Source: Spironucleus salmonicida (taxonomy: Eukaryota > Fornicata > Diplomonadida > Hexamitidae). From it: a DNA stretch of 64,000 nucleotides. Below, piece by piece: positions 11,957-23,332 of the stretch. The translations under genes were made by a program, and so were the position numbers. The first letter of the stretch is position 1, and each line of letters opens with the position of its first letter. The DNA lies in assembly GCA_000497125.2 (NCBI GenBank), contig CM035318.1:1112001-1176000 (forward strand). Direction: 5' to 3'. The notes below the pieces were generated by a model. That model was not told where the DNA came from and did no database searches. It saw only the letters and a program-made list of their open reading frames with translations.

Positions 11957-11963
11957 GGAGTGG
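11957..11963 (-). promoter_or_regulatory. Start-proximal CCACTCC element (L35)
   Basis: On the minus strand CCACTCC lies 9 nt before the L35 ATG. Confidence 0.55.
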
Positions 11964-12165
11964 AAACGTAAAATTAATTTACATAAATTATGAATATTAT
12001 ATACTTTCTAGTCTATACATATTTTAATCCACTAATTACTAATTATATATATTATAATATAAATTAATAACATTAGTTTCTGTTTGTCTTTGACAAACAT
12101 ATATTTTCAAATAATATAATTTAATATTATATACATTCATATATTACCATCCAATTTAGTATAAA

Positions 12166-14118
12166 ATGCTGTTCGTTCTATAAATTACATATTCAAATTA
12201 CTAAGCTATTACTTCATATAAAATAAAAGATCCTTAACTAATATTAGTTAATCTTTAAATACCATAAAGTTGCAGTGACTAAACAGTCAAAAATTATCAG
12301 ATACCATTTGTAGCTTAAGTTGATAATTTTACATTGAACTTTTTTAAAGGAATTTCTACTACTAGCAATAACTTAAGCTCATTAGTAAAAAACCTTTCTG
12401 GTTGTATGGATAAGCTTAACAACATTACAATTCAACTTGAAATTCCTACTAATTCAACTTATTTTCTATAGAAAAAGGAAGTAGGAGATAAGTGTGCCCA
12501 ATAATGTGTTTAAGGCACTACTTCAACTGCGTGTAATAAATTTATCATTAATAATACATCATCAACTAATTTGATTAACATAGTTACATCACCGAGCTAT
12601 CAAATATTTAATGTTAAGAATAATGTTATAATATAAGTTTTATCTATTTAGTTTATTATTAAGATGCTAGCAGGTAAATTTCAATATCCTAATTAGATTA
12701 ACTGCTTTGGAGATAATGAGAGTATTTAATTGAGTAGATTTTTAACGCAAAATATTTAATTAGATACCGCAATTCCTTGCATAGCAGAATGCGTAGAAGT
12801 AGACAAAGGACTATTTGTTTAAGGTGTATCAGTTAATAGCATTGCTTAGATTACTGAACTCCAATATTATTTTATTTGGACTGGTAGAGATAATCAAAAT
12901 GACTAATTTCGTAGTTAAACTTAGTCATGGTTCTACTACTAAGGAATTTAAAACAAATCTGGTTATTTCACGGCTATTTAAAACTGGTTTAAAGATTAAT
13001 TCAAGTGATTCAAATTTAAAAGTCAAAGCTAGGAATATTATATTGCGTTGTATATTATTTACCGTTTCTTTCAAATGCCACCTTACAATTCAGGTTAATT
13101 ATTTGTATAACCTTAAGCAACTACGACATTAAAATTATTGTAAGGTGCTATTCATATTAATGGTGTCTTTATATCACCCAATACTACTATATTATTATAA
13201 CCTGGTCATTTATAATTAATTTAAATTTTATAAAATGCAGATATATTATTATCGCCAGAACCTTAAAATAAATATTATACTTAATTTCAAGATAATAATA
13301 TCAATTTTCTTAGTAAAATACTTACCAGATTAGGTTAGAAAAAAATCTAAGTAATTCTCTATATAGGAGCAACTTAATAATCTCTATAATCTTAAATTTA
13401 ATTATTACAATCTAATTCTATTATTCCTATTTTAGTTGACTTGTCTGAGCAGGTTATTTAACATTCTGCATTTTGTACTTAGTTTAATTTTGAAAATAAA
13501 TTTAAAATCTATAATCCACTGATTCTGCCTAGTTTTTATGACTAAAAAATTATTGATATTGCTTTAGTGAAGGCTAGTTAATTATCTGAAGAAATATAAG
13601 ATGTTGTTGTGTTCGTTGCACTCCCTTTCAAGTAAGTTAATTTTGATTGCATTGATTACTATAAAAACTAGATTTCTATCTACTAAAATAAGATAAAATC
13701 AAGTGGAGTGGAGGTTGATATTACGTGCTTTACCGATTTTGAATATTTGGGATAAAATATTATGGATATGAACTTTATGAAATATCCAGAATTTTTATAC
13801 AAAGAGCTAAATGATTCTATTTAGCAAAGATTTCTAAGATTTTATTTCTATGGAGATGGTGAGTATTTAACACCAAAATCCAAGTTTATAGAAAAATCTA
13901 AAGTTGAATTTATGACAATTTAAAACGGAATATTTACCAATAGAGATACTGACTGTGAGTATAAATACGGAATAATTATGAACGAAGATGAAGAATACAT
14001 AGGAATAGTAAAAATATAAAAAATTGATGAATCATAGGTATAGATGGTAGTTTTTAACGAAGAGATTTGCTCATTTCAAAAATTGAGGGTAATTGTAACA
14101 GATAATGATGTGATATGA
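12166..14118 (+). pseudogene. Orphan gene, 651 codons, with in-frame TGA or frameshifts
   Basis: One frame is open from ATG 12166 to TGA 14116-14118 except for a TGA at 13006-13008 (codon 281). Around 12900-13075 a second frame (+1) also looks coding, for example MTNFVVKLSHGSTTKEF. Two compensating frameshifts are therefore an alternative to a single nonsense codon. The N-terminal third is Ser/Thr/Asn-rich with scattered cysteines (CAQQCVQG), like a surface or secreted protein, although no clear signal peptide is seen. The C-terminal half contains beta-rich sequence such as VVVFVALPFKQVNF. I recognise no family. It could be a pseudogene, a read-through gene, or an assembly error. Confidence 0.5.
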
Positions 14119-14125
14119 TAATTCT

Positions 14126-17100
14126 TCACATAGAAACTATGATAGTATCCTTCGGCCCCTTGATCCCAATCTCCCTCCTGCCAGTCTATGAAAACGATAC
14201 AAACGCGCCAGAAATCTCATAAACAACCTATAAACTTTCAAATTCTAGCACTTGAAACCCATCTTTGCTGATCGTTCCAATCCAGCGCGGAAAATCGTAG
14301 AAATATATGAAATCTGCATAGATACACCCTCTACTCAACTCAACGTTTAGAACCTGTCGAAGAGCGCTATTGAAGTACTGGAAAAATATTCTGTTTTCTC
14401 GTAAAAATAAACTCGTCAAGCCACCGTTCCAGGCGTTTTTAAATGTGTAGACTTGATCATAATATTCAACTTAAACCACAAATTGGGCCCGAAAATTAAA
14501 ATCGTATACTTAATATATATAAATACAATCTTGATATAAACAAAAAATTCTACGACTTTCTGTCTGAACAAAACATTTGATGGGAAGATCAATATGCAAT
14601 GGCTAGATTCTGTTTTGGGTCACTAGGAAGAACTCGTTGAAGGCTAAAATAAGAACTTCCTACGGTCCCAAAAATTTAGCAAATTGCGCACGAGATCCAG
14701 TTGGGACTTGCCAAATAAGTATCCTTTCAGCACCCTTTTACAATTAATATATTTTCACGTTATGTTCTTCTATTTCAAGTACTTAATCAATTTCAGGAGA
14801 AATAAAATATGGTAGTGGAAGCTCCTGACACTGAAAATTAGCAGAAATCCCTTCTTTCGATTGAAAGTTAATTTTGACCTTCCGTTCATAAATATATAGT
14901 TTTTCAAGAACTTGGTCAGGCTCCACTCCATAAAAGAGCGATTTTAAAAGCTCTGGATCTGAGAAAGACTAGTATTGCTATTTCTTACTGAAATGCGGAA
15001 ACGTGTTTTCTGGAATTTAGTTACCGAAAATGAGTTGGATCCAGGAATTTATGTGCTAGTTGGTTTCTAATTGTGTGCGAAACTTTGTAAGATTATAAAA
15101 AACTTTATCCAGCTCTATGAGCCCGTCTTATTTAAACTGGTATGTCTCGTTGTAGTCTAAGTTATTGATGTTCGTATAAAATTCCATAGTAGAAAATAGT
15201 TCAGGAGTGAGCTCAGAAAGCGATTTTCCGGTCATAATTTTGTCCCACTAACTCTATATTGAGTGGAACTATCTATCATAGCAATCGTACACGCCATTTT
15301 GTAAATATCTCTAAATGGATGTAAATGGTTCTACTTTAAATAAAAAATGTGAAGCAACTGCTCTATGAGAATAAAATGTCTAAAATAAAGAATTTTTGGC
15401 TTCTGTAATTGATTCTTTGTTATCTTTAAGTTTTTACTCTAATTTATCAACAATATCTTGGCATTACTTCCCTATTATTTCACTATAAATTCTGTTTTCA
15501 CTTATCATAGGAAATATTGGATACTAATATAGGTCATCATATGATCTTCCAGCTAGATAATTAATTGATAAAATGAATGAAAATACAGAAATTTCTTAAA
15601 ATTTATATGATCTCATTAATTATTTTATCTATTATTATACGTTAATTTTCTTCTCCTAAAAAGTTTTAGAAAAACTTGAGTGTTACGTAAATTTATCAAA
15701 ATCTAATTGAGAATTGAATACTAACTAAATAGATTGAGAATCATACTAGACTAACTCCAACATATAAAAATAATTACATAACCGCTTTTCGTAAATCAAT
15801 CTAATGGAATTTAAATTAATCTATTAAAAATTTACATCTAATGTGTGATTTCCGTAATCATATAGACCATCATTTATAGTTCTATCATATTCATCCTTTT
15901 GTACACATTACTACTCCTATTTCTATTATATGATATTCAATAATGATGATATATCATTTTCCTACTATTATTTAATCTTTACTAGTAATAATAAACTATC
16001 CTCAATATAAATATCAAATATTTAATTACCTAACAATTATAGTTTTAACACACTCACAATTTTTTCACTTTTTGGACGGAGATAAGGATATTAAATTTTT
16101 TTAGATAATAATAAAAGAGGTTATAATAAAAATCTTTTCGATGGATAGGTTTTTATATTTGATAATACAATCTAATTTGATTATTCTGAAGAGCATTGCT
16201 ACATAAAATGAAGAAGTTTTTGCAATATATATTACTTATTCTCACAAATAGGGCATATCTATTTGTAACAAATCATGTTGTAGTTATTATTCTTTTTATA
16301 ACAACATTTTGATAAATTTTTCACCTTTACATTTCTATCATCATTCATAACTTTATTTATATTTACTTACATATACAATGACACATGCAACTTATCTAAA
16401 AATAAGTCAACAAGTTATTGGATATCATCATATATGTATTTAAATACAAACTAAAGATGATAATCCCCTATTATTTCTAGTAATAACTACTCTTATTATT
16501 ATTTTATAATTGTTTTTTATTAACAATATACAATTGATGCTACAAAATTATTTCTAACATTCCCGCTTTACTAACTCATATTTCCATTAACAATATATCG
16601 TAATAATTACTATTCATCGATATTAAAAGCAAATATGAATTAATGTACTTTTTCTATAAATTTGTTATGCTTTACTTGATTATTCTTCTAAAATAAAACT
16701 AATTATTCAAAACAATACTATTTACATGCAAAATATTCCCATAAATTATCATCATACTCATTTATTTCTTAGAGTAATATAGTGCAATCTAAAGCAAATT
16801 CATCGTATAAGATCTGTTAATTAGAATAGTATGAATTAAGTATTTAAACCATAATATTTTTATCATTTTAATAATAAGTTAATAAAAGTTTTGTATTATT
16901 TATAGTTATTATAGAAACTAATTTCAAAATTTATGACATAGAAAAATCAATATATTAATTTTCTTTAGTTAACATAGAATAAGTAACACCTAATAATAAT
17001 TAATGATTATTTTATAAAGCATTACAGTCTTCTTCAATTAAATTAGATAAAATTTAATAACAGTACCGGTGACCATCATTCTTTAAATTTAATGTAAATA

Positions 17101-20100
17101 ATATACCAAGCTAAAACTATGTAGATATGTTATGAAGGAGTGCTAATTTTTATTCGTATTAAGTTTACGATAAATATTTTGTTAAAATCAACAGTTCCTG
17201 TGAATCCTATTTCATATCAAATTGAAGATCATTAAACAATAATAATTTATTAACCTACAGTATTAATTATTATGCAATATCTAAATTAGTCTCCTAGAAT
17301 AAATACTCTAAAATTTTAAGAATATTTTAATATGAAAATTTTGAAGATATTTAGTTAATCATTAATTAAGAAAGAATTATATTTCTTTTTCCCTACATAA
17401 CTATAAGACTTACAATATCTTCCTCTTTGTTAATATACTATACAATATTTTCTATTATATATTTAGTAACAATTTCATCTACTTAGTCAACTAATTGTAA
17501 TAAAACATATGACTTAAATAAAAACTAATTATCATCAAACTAACGAAAAGATATTACTGCTACTTTAAGCAAAGTTATCATTTATTCTTATGTTAACAAT
17601 TATTCTCCAACTACTGAAAAAATTTACTATATTAAAAAGAAAAATTTATCAATTTAACCTAAACGAAAATTTTAATCAATGATTATAAGAATATCTTGCA
17701 ATTCTTAGACAAAAATACTGAACAAATCATACCTTTTCTATAAAGCACTACGTAATAATACTTTATATTATGATTTTTTTCCTAAATTAATAGACAATTC
17801 TAAAGAAAGTTTTAAAAAATCTTAATTATCAATAAGTTTATAATTTAATAAATCTGAATACATCATATAAACTACATTTGAAGTATTGAAAACATCAAAA
17901 TTATTTTTAATACTAGTTATTTTATATTATTACGAGAAATTAACTATAGACTACTGATAACTTATTTCTGATTCCTAAAACTATTAAGTACTATACTATG
18001 GATTTTTTATTGTACAATTTACTATTTATGGATTATAATCTAGATTAAAGTCTATTAACTCTTAGTTATTTGCATAAAGTCTAACAGTAGATAAGTTTTA
18101 GTTAGAAAAATATTCTAATCCAAAAATATTAATATCTTTTACTACATCCAATTATATAATGGTTTCAACCGCATTAATCTTAATAGAAATAAATAAATTA
18201 TTAAAAAATAATAAATCCATCTTTGAATATTAGTGTCCACCAGAAAAATTAAAACTAAAACTAAAACTGTTTATTGAACAGATTGAATAAGTAAAAATAG
18301 TTTTAACATCGTGAGTGATTTTAAATTCCTAGCTCTTAATATCAACTACCTTCTAATTTTCTAATTAAAGTAACTAGTATTAATAATTTTAGCTTTTATA
18401 TATTAAATTGATTAAGGAATTAAACTTTTAATGCTTATAAAGGTATTAAATGAATATTGGACTGGAATAGAAAATAGTCAAAACACATTTATCAAGTATT
18501 GATTCATTATTATAAAAATTTAAATTAACTAATTATCTTAGTAAAATCTAATGAAGCTTATAATTCTTATTTTTACAAATATTATTTAAAACTATTATAA
18601 AAGTTTATTCAAAAAAAGTCTGCATATCTTAATTATTATCAATAACACATTTAAAATAGTAAAGAATTTTTTGCAGATTAGTAAGATTGAAAGAATTAGA
18701 CTTTTCAAATTAAATATTATTTTCAAGTAAAGTTTGAATATCTTTTTAAAAATTCTCTTATATTGAAATATCACTATCATTAATTTTTTAATCTTATTGT
18801 ATATGTGAGAATAATAGTAGAAGCAGAGTTTACTTATTGTTCTTATAAGTATTCATTTATTAGAATGACTAATCATATAATTAGTAGTCTTAGTTTTTAT
18901 TTTTATTAATATGACATATAACATTTTAAAGTAAAAATATTACTTATAATAATTATAAGTCTAGGTTAGATACAATTAATTAATTGAGTTTTATCATTAA
19001 CTACTCTAAATATTAGGATGATTCTTACTGATAAAGTTTGATAAAGTATATTAATACTTTGCAGATCACAATTTAAGATTGGGTAGTGAAAGTATATAGT
19101 TTGTCAATAATTTACGTCATAATATACTTTGAACTAAGAAATTTTTTAAAAATCAAATTACCTAACAAAAATTTATCTAATAAGTTGTCATCTAACTAAA
19201 AAAGATTAACAAGAATATCTTGATGTTTCTCATCAATGTTATCACTATCTAATAATAAAATTATATTATAAATAGTCTAAGAATGACTATAATTTACATC
19301 ATTAATTAATGAAAACAAAGTATCTTACAACTTATAATAATAAAATTTATCTCTTCTATTAATAACAATACTTTTCAATAAAGATAAATATAAACAAATT
19401 TATTATGTTTATGTAAATTTAAATATAGACAGTTAAGACACAAGTTCACATACCTTATCAGAGTATTGAACTTATTTTGTAGAAATATTAAAAATATATA
19501 CTAACATCCAATAGTTTATGGTTTATTTTTTAGTATAGAATTATGCAATATAATTAATAATACTATCTGTAAATTATGGAGAGGCAAAATCAAATAATAT
19601 AACAGAAGTTAACGATTTATTAATTCTCTAAGAATCAAATACACCTTACGATACTATTTAAAGCAGAGCCTATTAGCAAAATTATGATGTCAAAAGGATT
19701 TATTTTAAGATTTTTTTATTTTAATAATTAGCCTATTATAATACTTTTATCCAGAGTTCAACTGATTATATCATATCTTAATGTTATTAAATGAATAATA
19801 TCGAATCATATTTTAATTTATTATCTATTAAAAATATAACAAATTATGGGACACAGTAATTCTTTTTTAAACGATAAGTGAGAAACTTGTTAAATTTTTT
19901 GTTGAAGAAACAAGACTAATAGTATTTCTCTAAAAAGAGAAAAAGCTACTATACTGAAAATTGTTAATAGTTATTCATAATAAAAATTATAGACTACTAT
20001 GTAAACGATGTTACAAGACATAAATCTGGGCTTGTTAGTGTAATCTGTTTTATTTATTTTTGTTCTATAAAATGTTCGTAACATTATAGTATTAATTAGT

Positions 20101-20197
20101 CTTTCATTTAATTTTTTAGTAAAGGTTAGATATAGCAGCTTATTTCTTCTTCTTTGAAATATTAAAGGAGATATTTCAAAACTATATTTGCTGTCAT
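14126..20197 (-). CDS. Giant BEACH-domain protein
   Basis: An uninterrupted frame of 2,023 aa reads through a large number of TAA/TAG codons. The BEACH domain is near residues 1540-1680. FSFILSINYLAGRSYDDLYQ aligns with the family's NxxAGRsfnDlxQYPvFPwi block, and HRAVASHFLFKVEPF, DRQFHSIQ and LSELTPELFSTMEFY follow in the usual order. A WD40-like stretch forms the last ~330 residues. A Cys-rich patch (CPICENK) lies near 1315. BEACH proteins (neurobeachin, LYST, BCHS types) act in membrane traffic and autophagy. The N-terminal ~1,300 residues are AT-driven low-complexity Asn/Gln/Ile/Lys and not recognisable. The start is ATG 20197, the first with a plausible N terminus; the frame closes at an upstream TGA near 20270. 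The stop is 7 nt from that of the converging orphan. Confidence 0.88.
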
Positions 20198-20382
20198 TTG
20201 ATTTATTATTTTGCTAATTATTATATATAATTATATATTAACTATTTGTTGATAAAAATTACTATTTCATACAGTCCAGTTATTAAATAAATTTGTAAAT
20301 ATAAATAATTAGGTAATTAAGTATCAACTATACCAAAGTTTACACATCAATAATCATATGATAATTCAGTGAATTAGAACCT

Positions 20383-21924
20383 TCACTCAAATTTGAAAAC
20401 AAATTTTTAATTTTAAAATGTTCTAGAACCCTTGAGAGTAGTTTTATAACTTTTACTATTATAAACCATGTCGCTTAATATACCTTCAACAAGCCAAGCA
20501 TCCTCTTTCATTTACATCTTAGCTAATATTTCAGCAGATGTACCATGGCATGCTTTTAATTCCTTATCTAATTTCATAGATAACTCGTTTACTCTAGTAG
20601 CAGCTTTCTTACCATCCTAAACTCCTGGCTGATCATATGCATTGATACCCCAGAATGCACCCAAAGTAGATACGATTCTCTCTTCTAAAGCAATTAACTA
20701 ACCAATACAGAATTCACTGCATTTTTTAACGGTAATAGTCATAAACTCTCTACCATTCTAGCTTAAAGCTAATTCAGTGCCTTTCAAAAATGCTAATAAC
20801 TGTCTGCCCATGCTGCCCGCCTTAGAATCTTCGTAATCCTCATGTTTCCTCTCTTAGAACTGAATAAACTTGACAAAACTGTCAGCTACTCCCTTCTGAA
20901 TCTGCTGCATAAAGGCGTGCTGTTCGCCAGTACCAATTCCTCCATAAACGCTCAATCCGCTGGGCTGGATTCTGCCGTCCTTGCAGTATTCCTTACCCAG
21001 GCTCTCCATGTATAGCTGTTAGCAGTAGTGGGCGTACTGCTTCAGGCTCTCAGAGTAGCCCAAAATGATCATGTTCTTGGGCGCCGCGAACTTCTTGATC
21101 AGCGAATCGATCATGGCAGCGATTTCCAAGGCGGGGTTGCCCTCAGCCTTGCGGGTTTCGCAGTCCATCTGCGCCATTCCCTTCAGGAACTCGTCAAATT
21201 TGATGCCCGCAAATGCGCAGGGGACCATTGCCACGGCCGAGCAAATTGAAGTGCGGCCGCCGGTGGGCTCGCACATCTCGAAGGTTTGCAGCCACGAAGC
21301 CGCGAGCTTGTGCAAGTTCGAACCGGGAATCGTGATGGCGATGCAGTGTGCAGAGGGTGACAACGAGGCCTTGGTGAGCAGGTTCAGATAGCACTGCGTG
21401 TTGGTGGCCGTTTCCGCGGTCGAGCCGGACTTTGATATGGTCACCATGAGCGTTTTCTTCACGTCGAGCAGGTCGAAAAGTGTCGAGAACGAGTCGGAAT
21501 CCGTGTTGGCGAGAAAATGGAGGGATGGGAGGCCTCTTTTCTGGAGGCTAAGATTGTAGTCATCTCCCAACATAGCCTAAATAAGCATGTATGGGCCTAA
21601 ATATGAGCCACCGATTCCGTTAAAAATGATGTGTTTGTAGTCGTTTCTAATGCTGGAAACAAACGTATTTACTTTTTCCCAGAGCTTCAAAGAGTGTTCC
21701 AGTGACTTGCCAGGTACCAATTCTTGCGTTAAACGGTGGTTGTAATGATCAACTGGGCGATTTTCGGACTCTGAAGCAACAGATGTTTTATTGACAATTT
21801 CGCCTTTCTCAATAGCAGCAAACTCAGCGAGAGCTATTTCGAAGTTCTTAGCATACCTTTTGCTATCGAAAGTCATGTTAGTGGAGATAGTCATATCAAC
21901 ATCAGAGTAATATGTAGTCTTCAT
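20383..21924 (-). CDS. GPI: Glucose-6-phosphate isomerase, bacterial-type
   Basis: The protein has 513 aa. It interconverts glucose-6-phosphate and fructose-6-phosphate in glycolysis. Sugar-phosphate-binding segments are clear: NGIGGSYLGP near residue 108, SKSGSTAET near 165, TGGRTSICSA near 227 and WGINAYDQPGV near 435. GGRTS instead of the GGRY/FS of animals and plants, and the ~510-530 aa length, resemble bacterial long-form enzymes. An old bacterial origin is therefore likely but needs a tree. The middle (20820-21560) is markedly GC-rich and uses CAG for Gln, while both ends are AT-rich and use TAA/TAG. A CCACTCCC element precedes the ATG. Confidence 0.95.
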
Positions 21925-21932
21925 TTGGTGAG

Positions 21933-21939
21933 GGAGTGG
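21933..21939 (-). promoter_or_regulatory. Start-proximal CCACTCC element (GPI)
   Basis: On the minus strand CCACTCC, followed by another C, lies 8 nt before the GPI ATG. Confidence 0.5.
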
Positions 21940-22774
21940 ATAGATTTGATAGAAGAAATTTTAAATAATAGATATAATAATAGAAAAAGATTAAACGCAA
22001 TGAACTTATGGTGTTATTTCATATTCCAATAATCTAATTGATTGTGAAGAATTCATCGGATCTTACTACTTTCATTTATACTAACGATGTACTACAAGGG
22101 GATGATGAAAATAAGTAATTATTATAAAATAAGGAAATAGCATATTTACTAGGATAAATAATTTGTTTTTAAGTATAAGATGGAAATATTTATTACACAA
22201 AATTTCACTACTTACTGTAAAAGAATTAATTTATTTCATTCTATCTTCTGTCATAATTCTAATATATTAATCGGATTTAAAATATATTATTATAGCAGAT
22301 AATTAAAAATATTCATTTAATCTCATAATTTTGGATTAATAACATATATAATCATCGTCGTAATTAATTTAAAGTGATTATAGTAATTTACGGTAGACGT
22401 ATATCTTAAACTATAAAAATAAAATAAACATTATAATGTACTTATTTTTAGTCTTTATATAAACAAATAACAGCTACCTAAGTTAAAATCATAGATAATA
22501 TGATATCAAAGAATTTAACCAAGTTAAGTTAATTATATTTAGTTTTTTATGATTACTCGAATAAATGTGATTGATGATTGTAAAAAATATAAAATAAATA
22601 TTCATTTAATGCATACGATTTATTTTTTTATCCGCATAGACTATATATCAAAAATTAACTTAAAGCCAATCTTAAATTTTATAAAATTTTATTTTAAACC
22701 TCAATATGTAAGATAACCTGTAATTTGATTATATATTTTATGCTTTGAAAAACTATGAAACATCTTCCATACCT
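21940..22774. other. Intergenic, AT-rich
   Basis: About 840 bp lie between GPI and the small minus-strand orphan. A 96-codon frame (22087-22377, plus) exists, but its composition does not differ from chance in DNA where only TGA stops. Nothing else is seen. Confidence 0.4.
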
Positions 22775-23182
22775 TCAATAGTAATTAACTTTGAAATTAC
22801 TGAGACACTTAGTTATTACTTTTTGCTTTTTCATACCCAAAAAATCTGAACAAATTTCGTCTATTTCTTGCTCAATTTAATGTTCTTTGCAAAGTTTACT
22901 ATGAATTCTCTTCTATTTTTAATATTATGGGTATGAGAATTAGCTGGTAAATTCCATACCAGGTTGAACTATTTTAAGCTCATTTTGTATTTCAAAGTTT
23001 TTCTGTTGTTACTATTTTTCAAACAAATCAAAATATGATTCAGTTCTACCTGATGAATAAATAGGTTTATTATGATGTAAATTCTCATTTGTAGAATATG
23101 TTATAGTGCGCTTAGACTATGGTCTATATGGAGGTTTTTATTGATAAATATGAGTTATATAAGTTTAAGGCATATTTAGCAT
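22775..23182 (-). CDS. Small orphan protein, 135 aa
   Basis: The frame runs from ATG to TGA with many Gln, Tyr and Ser residues early (IYQQKPPYRPQSKRT) and a basic, helical second half (GMKKQKVITKC). Several in-frame TAA/TAG are read as Gln. I recognise no family. It is divergent from the 1,743-aa gene, with 150 bp between starts. Confidence 0.55.
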
Positions 23183-23332
23183 TTTTAAGGTTATTAGTAT
23201 AAATATTTAAAATAAATATATACTGTCAAGTAAATATTGCAATAATTAGTTATAATATATATTTATGTTGAAATATATATAATATTATTATTATTATTTA
23301 TATAGATAGTTATATTTTCTACTCCGCAAAAA

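Noticed and set aside
11558-11993. Plus-strand frames opposite L35
   Set aside because: They are shadows of the conserved ribosomal gene on the minus strand.
12120-12660. Non-coding AT-rich spacer upstream of 12664
   Set aside because: The frame of the orphan gene stays open back to ATG 12166 with Cys- and Thr-containing coding character.
15900-16900. Region first taken as long non-coding AT-rich spacer
   Set aside because: With TAA/TAG as Gln, one minus-strand frame runs unbroken through it into the BEACH domain.
21028-21391. Plus-strand frames within the GPI region
   Set aside because: They are antisense shadows in a GC-rich block of a clearly conserved enzyme.
22087-22377. 96-codon frame between GPI and the small orphan
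   Set aside because: Length and composition are what chance gives when only TGA stops translation in AT-rich DNA.
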